Positions 7,203 through 16,303 of a stretch of 64,000 nucleotides of DNA are shown here, piece after piece. The stretch spans positions 1 to 64,000 of the forward strand of contig CAZDKL010000003.1 of the NCBI GenBank assembly GCA_964506185.1, given 5' to 3'. The position numbers and the translations under genes are program-made. Each line of letters begins with the position of its first letter. Positions within the stretch are counted from its first letter, which is position 1. The notes under the pieces are model-generated. The model did not search any database. It was not told the origin of the DNA and saw only the letters and a program-made list of their open reading frames with translations. Source of the stretch: UBA2144 sp964506185. GTDB taxonomy: Bacteria > Patescibacteriota > Gracilibacteria > Peribacterales > Peribacteraceae.

Positions 7203-7709
7203 TTAATCTCTGCAAAAGAAAAAACAGAAGGCGTTCTTTGTGGCACTTATTGCTCCGTTAAATGCTCTAATTATTATATTGGGCTTAGGATCAGATTCAG
7301 TATTAGGATCAGGATTACTAAAGCTTGGCTCTTCAATCGGTTCTTCTGGAATTGCAGGCTCTTCGTTATCTTCTTCCTTAACCTCATCATCAATAACTAC
7401 ATCTGACGGTTCCTCTGGAATATCTTCTGCTTTTACTTTGATTAGCTTTGGTTTAGGAATAGGTTCGGCTGAAGGGGGCAAGGGCGGAGTATCCTCAGGT
7501 AGGGGCTGGAGAGGTACAGGATCTAGCACTTTATACTCATCTATTTCGTCCTGATCATATACTTTCGGTTCGGTCATACAAACTCCAGGGATAACTCCAT
7601 CATCAATAGAACTGCAATACTCCGGAGCAACACAGTCGCTTGGGGAATAGCAGGTCGTACCGGCAAAAGCTGTGGTGACTAATAGGGTGTGTAATAGGAT
7701 GTTTATCAT
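7203..7709 (-). CDS. Secreted Pro/Glu-rich protein of unknown function
   Basis: A 168-residue protein with a signal peptide (MINILLHTLLVTTAFA), a short cysteine cluster (CYSPSDCVAPEYC) and a long, low-complexity proline- and glutamate-rich tail (about 60-145), ending in an F- and C-rich segment (AFCFFFCRD). The tail looks like a surface stalk or spacer. No known family was recognised. It is convergent with the YibE/F gene. Confidence 0.65.
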   Translation of the reverse strand: MINILLHTLLVTTAFAGTTCYSPSDCVAPEYCSSIDDGVIPGVCMTEPKVYDQDEIDEYKVLDPVPLQPLPEDTPPLPPSAEPIPKPKLIKVKAEDIPEEPSDVVIDDEVKEEDNEEPAIPEEPIEEPSFSNPDPNTESDPKPNIIIRAFNGAISATKNAFCFFFCRD

Positions 7710-7744
7710 GCGGAGATGTTACAACCAAAAACACCCCCGCACAA

Positions 7745-7890
7745 ATGACCTCACCCCCAACCCCTCTCCTCCCAACTCCGCTTGCCCGACAGGAGAGGGG
7801 AGCTACGTATTTCACATAACCCCCCCTCTCCTCCAGATCCTTTGACAAGTTCAGGACAGGTAGGAGAGGGGGGTCTGGGGGGTGAGGTCG
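7745..7890. repeat. Two adjacent CCTCTCC-type palindromic repeats
   Basis: The first copy (about 7749-7803) begins CCTCACCCCCAACCCCTCTCC and ends AGGAGAGGGGAGCTA. The second (about 7820-7889) has CCCCCTCTCC and GGAGAGGGGGG arms. Each carries an inserted word (CTTGCCCGAC; CTTTGACAAGTTCAGGAC) in its loop, showing nesting of two repeat families. Confidence 0.7.
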
Positions 7891-7892
7891 TC

Positions 7893-8714
7893 TTAAACCA
7901 AACTGATTTTCTTATTAACAAATGCGGCACCAAGGGCTAGCTGCATTAGAACACCGAGAATAACCATAGCTTGAGCTGCGGATCCTGCTGCAGGCATTAC
8001 TGGCACGCCGATTGCAACTGTTGATACTGTTTGAGCACTTGCAACCAAGCTGCTTCCTGTAACTCTTCCGTTTACTGTAATAGAAGCTGCATCGGGAAGA
8101 TCGCGTGAAGCTCGGGCAGAGAAGATGGTAGTCCATGTTTCACCCGGCTTTACATCAGGAACATCCCATTGAGCGGTTCCGGGAGTTGCCAATTTTCCTC
8201 CCTGATGAATCGCAGTCAATCTAAATAGAGAAGGATCATAATCTATGCTTGCGATTGCTCCTTCCAAAATGTCAGTCCCGTAATTATGAATTGCAAGTGT
8301 GAACTTCATTGAAGCTCCCGGAAGTACTTCTGCCTGATGAGCAGAGAGTTTAACTCCTGCTGATGTCATCTTTGGCTCAGAAGTCGGTGGTCTGGGACAA
8401 CTGTATCGTCCGTAGAAATGCACAGGCTGTCCTAGCTCACGCATCTGAGGTTTTGGTGCAAGACAATCTTTCATATCACCATAGTGCACTGTTGCTATGT
8501 CGGCATCTATTCCGACTATTCTTGCCGGTGTTTTACCTTCCACGACCAAAGTATGCACGGGTCCTTCGAATGCAAAGCTTGCGCCACTCGGGTCGCTTTC
8601 TATAAATACTGATTTGCTGCCAGCTCCTCCGCCTGCGTCATAGACAGTAACTTGAGCGCTTGCCAGAGGCACCGCAACAACCAGTGATAAGATCAGACTG
8701 AAAATATACTTCAT
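7893..8714 (-). CDS. Secreted, C-terminally anchored protein with a DUF11-like domain
   Basis: From ATG 8714 the protein has 273 residues: signal peptide MKYIFSLILSLVVAVPLASA, a beta-rich region, a DUF11/cohesin-like immunoglobulin-fold domain (about 130-225; KFTLAIHNYGTDILEGA and DYDPSLFRLTAI) and a C-terminal membrane helix followed by NKK. It is probably a surface protein anchored at its C terminus. The open frame runs further upstream, but the signal peptide places the start at 8714. It follows another secreted protein gene on the same strand. Confidence 0.7.
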   Translation of the reverse strand: MKYIFSLILSLVVAVPLASAQVTVYDAGGGAGSKSVFIESDPSGASFAFEGPVHTLVVEGKTPARIVGIDADIATVHYGDMKDCLAPKPQMRELGQPVHFYGRYSCPRPPTSEPKMTSAGVKLSAHQAEVLPGASMKFTLAIHNYGTDILEGAIASIDYDPSLFRLTAIHQGGKLATPGTAQWDVPDVKPGETWTTIFSARASRDLPDAASITVNGRVTGSSLVASAQTVSTVAIGVPVMPAAGSAAQAMVILGVLMQLALGAAFVNKKISLV

Positions 8715-8730
8715 ATGATTGAGGGGTAAG

Positions 8731-9216
8731 TTATCGAATAGAACGCAGTTGATTCTCGAATCTGTACTGATAATTGTTGTAAGTTCTGTAACCTGGATCA
8801 GCGAAAGCATCCGAAGATCGACTCATTGCCTTTTGATAAAAAGTTGATCCTTGCGGCCCTCTGGTTGTGTAAAGTTGTCGGTCGTAACCGGCTACTCTCC
8901 AACATGGGCAACTTGGATCATAGAATGTAGTTCCGGGCATAAATGTTGCCGGTTTCCTATAATCCGTAAATTGTCGCGCTTTTCTTTCGAGCCACTCTGG
9001 ATCCCAAATAGGAACACCATCGTAGTCTTCAGGGCCGTGATAAAATGCCGGATCGCGGAATGTGTAAGGTTTGTATGGACTGTCTAGACGTTCTCCCAGA
9101 TTGGGAAATCCGAAGTCGCTTGCATCCATCGCACGTGTTTCCATTGGCATGATGAAGAATAAACAAGCCACTAAAACGCCTAAACTCAGTCTGGGTAATA
9201 GATATTGAGCAGTCAT
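8731..9216 (-). CDS. Secreted protein of unknown function
   Basis: A protein of 161 residues from ATG 9216, chosen because a signal peptide starts there (LSLGVLVACLFFIMP). The mature part is rich in Tyr, Pro, Asp and Arg, with a CPC motif (DPSCPCWRV). It matches no family I know. It lies 16 nt upstream of the DUF11-like protein gene, so the two may be co-transcribed. Confidence 0.6.
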   Translation of the reverse strand: MTAQYLLPRLSLGVLVACLFFIMPMETRAMDASDFGFPNLGERLDSPYKPYTFRDPAFYHGPEDYDGVPIWDPEWLERKARQFTDYRKPATFMPGTTFYDPSCPCWRVAGYDRQLYTTRGPQGSTFYQKAMSRSSDAFADPGYRTYNNYQYRFENQLRSIR

Positions 9217-9341
9217 ATAGTAGGAGGGGACGAATAAAAAGGAGGTCAAGATATCACAGTCCTGAGCACCTCAAGATCTATCAGCTTGACAGGCATGTAA
9301 TAGAAGTCAGTCGATGTTTAATTAGTGAACGAAAAAATGAA

Positions 9342-9944
9342 TTAGGCAAGCGAAATGAATGCCATCAAGGCTATACCCATTCCCCAATGGATCAGAAATG
9401 GATAGAAAAATGATCTGGTTCTGTATGCGATATACCCGAAAAGAAGCCCCGCAAATAAGGAAAGTAGGATTTCAAGAGGTGGTTTGCCCAAGTGAAATAG
9501 GGCAAATGGAATTGCCTGAATTGCGATTGCAAAAGATCCGAATCTTTCAGTCAGAGAAAATAGTAAGAAACCTCGGAAGAAAAATTCCTCAGCGAAATAA
9601 TATGAGCCGAGGACTATAACCAAAAAGTAAAAATCATTTTGTGGAATTCTTGCGAGATAATATTCCCGAAACTCCGGCATCAAGGACCAGATGTAAACCA
9701 TTGCAATAATTAAAAACGCACCAGCAACAGTTAAATCAATTCTGAATGGCCACTTCCCAAGTTTATATCCGAATAATGATGGATCATCACCAAATGAATA
9801 TAGGATTGCGAATGGTATTGCAAAAAGGTATGCCCAGTAGTTTAGAAAATACAATTTTGCATCAGATACTAGAGGCAAGCTTGTAACTAGAATAATTAGA
9901 ATTGTTGATGCGATTAAAATTGCTGATTCTTTAGATGTCTTCAT
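9342..9944 (-). CDS. CPBP family intramembrane metalloprotease
   Basis: A 200-residue membrane protein with about seven helices and the full CPBP (Rce1-like) signature: E119-E120-x3-R124 (EEFFFRG), F-x3-H151 (FALFHLGK) and H186 near the C terminus (LIHWGMG). These bind the metal and catalytic water within the membrane. Bacterial members cleave within or near the membrane or serve in peptide maturation; the substrate here is unknown. Confidence 0.85.
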   Translation of the reverse strand: MKTSKESAILIASTILIILVTSLPLVSDAKLYFLNYWAYLFAIPFAILYSFGDDPSLFGYKLGKWPFRIDLTVAGAFLIIAMVYIWSLMPEFREYYLARIPQNDFYFLVIVLGSYYFAEEFFFRGFLLFSLTERFGSFAIAIQAIPFALFHLGKPPLEILLSLFAGLLFGYIAYRTRSFFYPFLIHWGMGIALMAFISLA

Positions 9945-10009
9945 GTTTGTATTCTCTCATACTCTTTCTCATACCTCTACATTCAAAAAGACTTCCTCTT
10001 TCTTTTTTG

Positions 10010-10415
10010 TCTTGGGTACAATTTCTTTCTGTTCCTTTTTTTGTAACCAAAAAAAGGAACCAAAAAAAGTTCCGCTCCTGATGATTGTTCACGGAACAGC
10101 CCAAGCCAAATGCTCCGCAGCAAAAATGATCCCCCTCCAACCTCCGCAGGAGGTTGTCCACCGTAGACTCCCCGAAGGGGAGCGAAGGTGGACTCTAAAC
10201 ACAAACACCTCCTGACTACGGTTGGCAGGCCACAAACCCCTCCACATTTTTGCTACGCTACGCATTCGGGGGCTGAAACCGCTCACAATCAAGGGAGCGG
10301 TTCCCACCCACCACACTAACCACTAGCCACGAATCGGCAAACACACCCGAACAAGGAGCCGATGATCATTTGTTGAATAACGCGAGCAGATGGCGAGCGT
10401 CCGCGCAGGGATAAA
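10010..10415. repeat. Composite repeat block without a gene
   Basis: This 540-bp gap between genes holds a GTTCCTTTTTTT/AAAAAAAGGAAC hairpin (about 10037-10070), a TCCACC...GGTGGA palindrome (10157-10193) and, at 10339-10411, a ~72-bp segment that recurs inverted at about 42762-42834 (shared words GGCAAACACACCCGAAC, TTTGTTGAATAACGCGAGC and ATGGCGAGCGTCCGC). No coding region or RNA gene could be supported here. Confidence 0.65.
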
Positions 10416-10492
10416 TTATCCTTTATAGAAGCCAAATTTGCCTTAATAGCGAATCAGAGTAGAATGTCTAGTTATCTTACCCCCTCAATATT

Positions 10493-10753
10493 ATGGCTAC
10501 TGCTACAAAGGCCAAACCTCTTGGCAAAGTCATTCACTTCTACGATAAGATCGGTGTTGCGATCGTGGAACTCTCTAAAGCTGTAAAGGTTGGAGACTCC
10601 GTTGCCTTTCAGCGTGGAGAACAGGAATTTGCCCAAACAATATCTTCCATGCAGGTGGATCACGCGGAAGTAGAGAAAGCAAAGAAGGGAGATGTAATTG
10701 GGATGAAGGTCGATCAGGTGGTGAAAGAGGGAGCTGTTATGGTGGCTGCTTGA
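10493..10753 (+). CDS. Translation elongation factor EF-Tu domain-2-like protein
   Basis: An 86-residue stand-alone beta-barrel of the kind found as domain 2 of translational GTPases: GKVIHFYDKIGVAIVELS, then KVGDSVAF, SMQVDHAEVEKAKKGD and GMKVDQVVKEG. There is no GTPase domain. Such small proteins are common in archaea and CPR; their role is unknown, possibly ribosome or RNA binding. A TAGAAT box lies about 30 nt upstream. An inverted repeat follows the gene. Confidence 0.8.
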   Translation: MATATKAKPLGKVIHFYDKIGVAIVELSKAVKVGDSVAFQRGEQEFAQTISSMQVDHAEVEKAKKGDVIGMKVDQVVKEGAVMVAA

Positions 10754-10756
10754 TGA

Positions 10757-10860
10757 CAATCAACAATCGACACGTCCGCCTGCGGCGGACTGTCAACTAT
10801 CAACGAGTTGTCGATGGTTGATTGTTGAGAGCGCAGCGTGTCGATTGTTAATCGTAATTA
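10757..10860. repeat. Word-repeat inverted element
   Basis: AACAATCGACACG at the left pairs with CGTGTCGATTGTT at the right, with an inner GTCCGCC/GGCGGAC hairpin and further GTTGTCGATGG words. Similar CAACAATCAACACG-type elements lie at 31941-32048 and 37366-37486, each at a gene end. Confidence 0.65.
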
Positions 10861-10901
10861 GTGATAAAATGCGCATATAATTTATTTACTCCAAGTGTCA
10901 T

Positions 10902-11117
10902 ATGGATCAAGCAGAAATTCAAAAGAAAATTGAAGATTTCCTAAAAGAGCTGGATGTTCCAAGTTTTATTGTCTTTGGGTATCAAAAAAATCCTCCTGCC
11001 GAGGAAGGCAAGAAATCGGAATTCGGGATCGTTTCCTCATACAATAAAGTGCCTCCACCGGCTGTTATAAAGGGTGTGAGTTGGGCGCTAAATGATTTTA
11101 TTAACAAGTCGCTCTGA
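10902..11117 (+). CDS. Small cytosolic protein of unknown function
   Basis: A 71-residue soluble protein (IEDFLKELDVPSFIVFGYQKN, then a C-terminal helix GVSWALNDFINKSL). TATAAT about 20 nt upstream of the ATG supports transcription. I do not recognise a family. It ends next to the convergent holin-like gene. Confidence 0.6.
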   Translation: MDQAEIQKKIEDFLKELDVPSFIVFGYQKNPPAEEGKKSEFGIVSSYNKVPPPAVIKGVSWALNDFINKSL

Positions 11118-11519
11118 TTATTTGTGCATTATCTCTTTAAGAACCCAGTTAGAGAATCCAAATACGACTGCAACCACAGTCCAGCCCCAAAGCCCGCCGT
11201 AGATTTCTAAAGTAACGAGATCGGGTTTCATATTCTGTACAATCATGTGAGTTAACTGAACGAATACTCCGTTAACTATGATGATTGCGATTATTGTTGC
11301 AAATAGTTTGAATGGGAGTGTAACAATATCCAGAATCGGCCGGACAAACATATTAAGAAGAGTCAAAAGCGATCCGACTATTATGTATGCAGGGATTCCT
11401 CCCGTCAGCGCAAAGTACTGTTTCATGTAAGTAGCCAAAATCCAAACTAAAGCAATGTTTCCCACTGCTTTAATGATAATCTTCATCGGCCAGTTAAAAT
11501 TACTTGAGTCGTCGGACAT
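11118..11519 (-). CDS. Phage-holin-4-2-like membrane protein
   Basis: A 133-residue protein with four membrane helices, matching the small PF04020-type ('mycobacterial 4-TMS phage holin') family: LTLLNMFVRPILDIVTLPF and IVNGVFVQLTHMIV are typical. In bacterial chromosomes these are ordinary membrane proteins of unknown role rather than lysis proteins. Confidence 0.8.
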   Translation of the reverse strand: MSDDSSNFNWPMKIIIKAVGNIALVWILATYMKQYFALTGGIPAYIIVGSLLTLLNMFVRPILDIVTLPFKLFATIIAIIIVNGVFVQLTHMIVQNMKPDLVTLEIYGGLWGWTVVAVVFGFSNWVLKEIMHK

Positions 11520-11549
11520 TGGGGGGATTATACATCAATCTAAGTGCAT

Positions 11550-12356
11550 TTATGCAAATTTTAATCTGGAATACAACGCAGCATGATCAGAGTGGATACC
11601 CCTACTTATTACCTTCTTTTTTATGGGATCAAATCCTCCTCCCAGAAGATGATCAATTCTTCTTTTATGAAACCATCTAAGAATAGGAGTGAGCGAACAT
11701 GTTGGTATTCTTTTGGGTGAATACCAATCCTGATTTTTAATGCCTTCAGGAAGATGTCTTTGTCTTCTATTAAAATCTCCGCATGCAATAAAGCGACTGT
11801 GGGTTTGCATATCTTTAACAAATGCTTCAATTACATCCAATTCTTGAGTGTTCCACCATTTGGAAACGTGGCATGCCAACAATGCGCAATCCTCGTCCGG
11901 AATATGCGCTGCAACCATGCCTCCGACTTGTCTGTCCAGGTCGCCTGCACCGGGAATATCAATTGGTAGACTAAGTTTTTTTGTAGCAAGCAATACCCGA
12001 AATTGTTCGTGCCCGATGGAGCCACCAATTCCAGTATGGATTGATTGGTATCCTCTATCACCAAGTGCTTCACTAAATTCATCGCATTGCCCTTCTCCAA
12101 AAACTTCTGCAAACGAAACGACTTCAGGTTGATCCAAAGCATCAACCAACCCAAGCGACGGTTCAATTGAGCTTTGTGCTCTGATATAGTCTGTGTTTTT
12201 TCTAAAAAGTCCTCTTACATGAAATCCTACATTACGTTGGAACTCTACAGCTTTTGTACCGCAAGCAATGTTATGGAAGAGAACGTCTTTATCAAATTCT
12301 CTATTTCTTCTTCGCAGTCTTGGAATGCGCGGAAGACGAAGGCTGGGGCGCTTCAT
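11550..12356 (-). CDS. Endonuclease/exonuclease/phosphatase (EEP) fold enzyme
   Basis: A 268-residue protein with EEP-fold motifs: a metal-binding Glu in VVSFAEVFGEG, ACGDFNRRQ (the GDFN motif), RIDHLLGGG and the terminal SDHAALYSRL. The family includes DNases, sphingomyelinase-like phosphatases and deadenylases; the substrate is not predictable. An N-terminal basic stretch (RLPRIPRLRRRNR) precedes the domain. Start: a TTGACG/AATAAT promoter lies 8 nt before ATG 12356, so the ATG 9 nt upstream is less likely. Confidence 0.75.
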   Translation of the reverse strand: MKRPSLRLPRIPRLRRRNREFDKDVLFHNIACGTKAVEFQRNVGFHVRGLFRKNTDYIRAQSSIEPSLGLVDALDQPEVVSFAEVFGEGQCDEFSEALGDRGYQSIHTGIGGSIGHEQFRVLLATKKLSLPIDIPGAGDLDRQVGGMVAAHIPDEDCALLACHVSKWWNTQELDVIEAFVKDMQTHSRFIACGDFNRRQRHLPEGIKNQDWYSPKRIPTCSLTPILRWFHKRRIDHLLGGGFDPIKKKVISRGIHSDHAALYSRLKFA

Positions 12357-12412
12357 GTCATACAATTATTCTCTTCTTTATATAATCGTCAAGCAGATGG
12401 CTTATTTATGAG

Positions 12413-12465
12413 TGGGTAGTTAGTAGTGTGTAGTACTACTCACTACCCACTACTCACTTTTTACA
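12413..12465. repeat. GAGTGGGTAGT word-repeat hairpin
   Basis: GAGTGGGTAGTTAGTAGTGTGTAG pairs with CTACTCACTACCCACTACTC across a short loop. It spans the stop codon of ileS. A related element lies at 58136-58195. Confidence 0.6.
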
Positions 12466-15400
12466 AAATTTACCGTTATCTTTCTATTGTCTATATTAAC
12501 AACTTCTCCTTTTCCTTTATTATCTTTGAATGCACTTCGTGTTTCTTCAGCAATCAAATCTCCATGAGTTTTGAGTATGTCATCGGCACCTTCAACCTTC
12601 AGATCAATCTGATCTGTAAAGGTCAGTCCAGCTTCCTTCCTAAGCCTCTGAATTGTTCTGATTAGATCGCGAGCTTGTCCCTCAGACTTCAGATCATCAC
12701 TTACTTCCGTATCCACACTCACTACAACACCTTTATCCGCAGCAGCATTCAAGCCTTCTTTGCCCATGTATACAATTTCCGCTTCATCAGGTGTCAGCTT
12801 CTCCTCAAGTATCAACACAGTTCCATCATCGTTAATCGTATAGTCACCATTTTTGCCTGCCTGAATTACTTCCTGAACTCTCTTGCCGAGCCGCGGACCT
12901 ACTTTGCGTGCATCAACCCTAACGATCACATCAGCAAGCTTCTTTGGATCATCTGCGAATGCCAATTCTTTAACATTCAACTCTTGCCTGAGGAGCGAGA
13001 GGTTCTCTTCGGAAAGCTCTGTCATGGAAGGTGGAAGTGCGATTTTTGCCTTACGTAAGGGCTGTCTGACTTTTATGTTCTTTTCTGATCTTGCCTTGTG
13101 ACCGAGCGAAACGATCAATCTCATAACTCTTGTCCTCTCCAAAAGTTCCTTTTCTTGGGCTTTGAGTTTCCTTGCCACTGGCCAATCTGTTAGATGAACT
13201 GAACCGTGTTCTTCCGGCACCAAGTTCAAATATATCGCGTCAGACAAGTAAGGACAGAAGGGTGCGATCATCTGACTCAGAGTCAGAAGCACTTCATACA
13301 TAGTTTCAAGTGCAGCGAGTTGATCTTCGCCCTTTCCTGCAAATCTTCTCCTAGAAAGTCTGATGTACCAATTAGTTAAAGCGTCGATAGTTTCATCAAG
13401 TTCGCTGCATGCGAAGGAAAGCTCATATTTATCCAACTGCTCGGTCATTCTATTTGCAAGATCCTGAACTTCAGCCTTTATCCAGACATCAAGCGGATGC
13501 TTGGAGTCTTTTCGCGTTCCGGTTGGGTCAAACTTTGCCGCGTTTGCGTATGTTACAAAGAAGCTATAGGAGTTCCAGAGTTTAAGAAGAACATTCCGCA
13601 TAGATTCCGCGACCATCTTTTCAGAGAACCTAAGATCCTCACCTCGAACGGCAGGTGAACTCATCAATGTAAATCGAACAGCATCTGCTCCGTATTTCTC
13701 GGTCAGAAGCATCGGATCGGGATAATTGTTCAGGCTCTTGCTCATCTTCTTGCCATCTTCTGCCAACACTATTCCATTAACTACGCAGTTATGGAATGCA
13801 GGTTCATCAAACAGCGCAGTTGAAAGAATCATCAGTGTATAGAACCAGCCTCTTGTCTGATCCATTCCTTCTGCAATAAAGTCAGCGGGAAAACCGCTTG
13901 GAATTTTTCCGCCATTCTCAAACGGAAAGTGCGGCTGAGCGTATGGCATGGATCCGCTCTCGAACCAGCAGTCAAAAACCTCAGGTATGCGTTTGTAACC
14001 ATCCCACTCGATGTCATCCGTATTATGTTTATGCAAATCCATCTGAGAGTTGTTCTGATGATCCCAGAAGAAAGTGTGTGGACTTGCGACCTGTGGATAC
14101 GGCTGATGGGAAAGTTTCATTGGATCAGTCTTATTCATGAAGTGCGTAATATTCCTAATCAGGTCAGCATGAGTGATAACCAATACATGTTCAGATTTAT
14201 GCTTGGGTAATACTTCTTTCAAAAAATCATCAATGCGTTCCTGTGCCTGCTCCCAAGTTTCCATTCCAGAGAAATGGAAAATTGATTCGGGGGCATTCGT
14301 TTTAAGTTTTTTGGCGCGTCTGGCTTTTACAAATTCCAGATCGGAAAAGTCGATTGTTTTACCTTCGTATTCCCCGAAGTCTATCTCCCTTAGCCGATCA
14401 TCCTCGATCACCTCTGCCCCGCTTTCCTTAGCTAGAATATGCGCCGTCTGTTTTGTTCGCGCAAATGGCGAACAGTATATAACTTTGATCTCTTCATCTT
14501 TGAAGTTCTTGGAAAGTTCTTTGATTTGCTTCTTCCCATTGTCAGTCAGATCAGTCCCGGGCAAAACTCCCTGATACATGGGGACCAAGTTACCTTCGCT
14601 TTCGCCGTGACGAATTGCGGTCAGTTTAGAAAATCTATCGGGAGCATGTTTCATCAAATCATCACGGCTTCCGATAACTTCAATTTCACCAGTCTCTTCA
14701 CACCGCCAAATTGGAATCGGGGTTCCCCAGAAACGATTACGGGAGATTGCCCAGTCGCGTGCGCCTTCCAACCATTTTCCAAATCGGCCGTCTCTCACAT
14801 GATCCGGCACCCAGTTGGTCTTTGAATTAGCTTTAAGCAAATCGTCTTTAATTTTCTCCACTGCTACAAACCAGGAACTGGTTGAGTAGTTCATAAGAGG
14901 GGAGTCGCATCTCCAACAATGCGGGTAACTGTGGGAAGCATCTGAGCAGCTTAGAACTTTTCCTTCTTCCTGAAGTTTTTTTACAATCAACTTTTCCGTA
15001 CTCCTGCGATCACCCTCCGGTTTAACGTTAAGTCCGGCAAAGTCAGTAACCTTTTCTCTGAAAGTTCCATTCATCTCTACAGTTTCCGTAAAAGGAATGT
15101 CATATTTTCTGCATACTCTCATGTCGTCTTCACCAAAGTCCGGTGATGTAGTTACGAATCCTGTTCCATCCTCATCCGATACATATTCATCAACCAATAT
15201 TTTGAAAGCCCATTCATATTCGTCCTTCTTATCTGCGTTGTAGGGGAACAATGGGATATAGCCCTGTCCCTCCAGTTCTTTTCCTTTTACTTCCTCCACA
15301 ACCTCCTTATCTTCGTCAGTAATCATTTCCTCAACTCGGTTTTTTGCACACCAGAAAAATTCATCCCCGACTTTAACTTTTTGATATTTAACCTTCGGAT

Positions 15401-16115
15401 GCACAGTCAGTCCGATTTGCCCCGGCAAACACCATGGAGTTGTTGTCCATGCAAGGAAATAAGTTTTTGGTTCTTTATCAGATTTGAATTTAAGAGTTAT
15501 TGAATAATCGACAACATCCTTGTATCCGAGAGTTACTTCAAAATTGCTAAGTGGAGTTACACATCTGGGGCACACGTGCATCGACTTCTTGCCCTCGTAA
15601 ACCAGATCCTTCTCGTGCAACTGTTTAAACGCCCACCAGATTGATTCCATAAACTCCGGATCCATAGTTCTGTAATCCCAGTCCATATCCACCCATCTTC
15701 CCATTCGTTCAACTATCGATCTCCATTCCTGCGTATATCGCTGAACCGAATCACAACAAAGTGCATTGAATTTTTCCACTCCAATCTCCTCAATTTCTTT
15801 GTGACTTTTTATTCCGTGCTCCTTCTCGATCAAATTTTCCACAGGAAGCCCGTGGCAGTCCCAGCCAAATCTCCTCTCAACCTTTTTCCCCTTCATTGTC
15901 TGATATCTGGGAATCACATCCTTAATAGTCCCTGCAAGGAGGTGTCCGTAGTGGGGGAGTCCTGTTGCAAATGGAGGACCGTCGTAAAAACTAAAATCCT
16001 CGGATCCTTCGCGCTCATGGACAGAGCGTTTGAATATATCCTCCTCCTTCCAGTATTGAAGGATGCCTTCTTCCATATCCGGAAGATTCTGTTTTGGATC
16101 TACGGGATCGAACAT
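12450..16115 (-). CDS. ileS: Isoleucyl-tRNA synthetase with an inserted histidine-phosphatase domain
   Basis: A 1221-residue enzyme that charges tRNA-Ile, about 190 residues longer than usual. HIGH-type motif HYGH near residue 56, CP1 editing domain with WTTTPWCLPG near 225, and KMSKS further on (DGKKMSKSLNN), followed by the anticodon-binding domain (WYIRLSRRRF). Between the catalytic segment ending SRDDLMK and the conserved DLHKHNTDDI...PEVFDCWFESGS, residues about 495-690 form a histidine-phosphatase (phosphoglycerate-mutase-like) domain: RHGESEGN near 503, CSPFARTKQTA, and ITHADLIRN near 645. Its catalytic Arg-His-Gly and second His are kept. The frame is continuous. The role of the phosphatase is unknown. 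Confidence 0.93.
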   Translation of the reverse strand: MFDPVDPKQNLPDMEEGILQYWKEEDIFKRSVHEREGSEDFSFYDGPPFATGLPHYGHLLAGTIKDVIPRYQTMKGKKVERRFGWDCHGLPVENLIEKEHGIKSHKEIEEIGVEKFNALCCDSVQRYTQEWRSIVERMGRWVDMDWDYRTMDPEFMESIWWAFKQLHEKDLVYEGKKSMHVCPRCVTPLSNFEVTLGYKDVVDYSITLKFKSDKEPKTYFLAWTTTPWCLPGQIGLTVHPKVKYQKVKVGDEFFWCAKNRVEEMITDEDKEVVEEVKGKELEGQGYIPLFPYNADKKDEYEWAFKILVDEYVSDEDGTGFVTTSPDFGEDDMRVCRKYDIPFTETVEMNGTFREKVTDFAGLNVKPEGDRRSTEKLIVKKLQEEGKVLSCSDASHSYPHCWRCDSPLMNYSTSSWFVAVEKIKDDLLKANSKTNWVPDHVRDGRFGKWLEGARDWAISRNRFWGTPIPIWRCEETGEIEVIGSRDDLMKHAPDRFSKLTAIRHGESEGNLVPMYQGVLPGTDLTDNGKKQIKELSKNFKDEEIKVIYCSPFARTKQTAHILAKESGAEVIEDDRLREIDFGEYEGKTIDFSDLEFVKARRAKKLKTNAPESIFHFSGMETWEQAQERIDDFLKEVLPKHKSEHVLVITHADLIRNITHFMNKTDPMKLSHQPYPQVASPHTFFWDHQNNSQMDLHKHNTDDIEWDGYKRIPEVFDCWFESGSMPYAQPHFPFENGGKIPSGFPADFIAEGMDQTRGWFYTLMILSTALFDEPAFHNCVVNGIVLAEDGKKMSKSLNNYPDPMLLTEKYGADAVRFTLMSSPAVRGEDLRFSEKMVAESMRNVLLKLWNSYSFFVTYANAAKFDPTGTRKDSKHPLDVWIKAEVQDLANRMTEQLDKYELSFACSELDETIDALTNWYIRLSRRRFAGKGEDQLAALETMYEVLLTLSQMIAPFCPYLSDAIYLNLVPEEHGSVHLTDWPVARKLKAQEKELLERTRVMRLIVSLGHKARSEKNIKVRQPLRKAKIALPPSMTELSEENLSLLRQELNVKELAFADDPKKLADVIVRVDARKVGPRLGKRVQEVIQAGKNGDYTINDDGTVLILEEKLTPDEAEIVYMGKEGLNAAADKGVVVSVDTEVSDDLKSEGQARDLIRTIQRLRKEAGLTFTDQIDLKVEGADDILKTHGDLIAEETRSAFKDNKGKGEVVNIDNRKITVNFVKSE

Positions 16116-16164
16116 CGAGAGTAGAATACCGATGATTTTGCCGGTTGTAATGTGTTTTTGTTAT

Positions 16165-16300
16165 TAAAATCCTAAATCCGAAATTCGAAACAAATACGAA
16201 GCACGAAATTTCAAATTATTTCAAATTCCGGATCTGAGATTTGCTTCGTATTTCGGATTTCGAATTTGTTTCGTATTTCAAGTTTCGAATTTTTTAAATT
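16165..16300. repeat. ATTCGAAAC/GTTTCGAAT word-repeat inverted element
   Basis: AATCCGAAATTCGAAAC and AAATACGAAGC on the left pair with GCTTCGTATTTCGGATT and GAATTTGTTTCG on the right. The element fills the gap between ileS and the M20 peptidase gene. Confidence 0.65.
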
Positions 16301-16303
16301 TAT

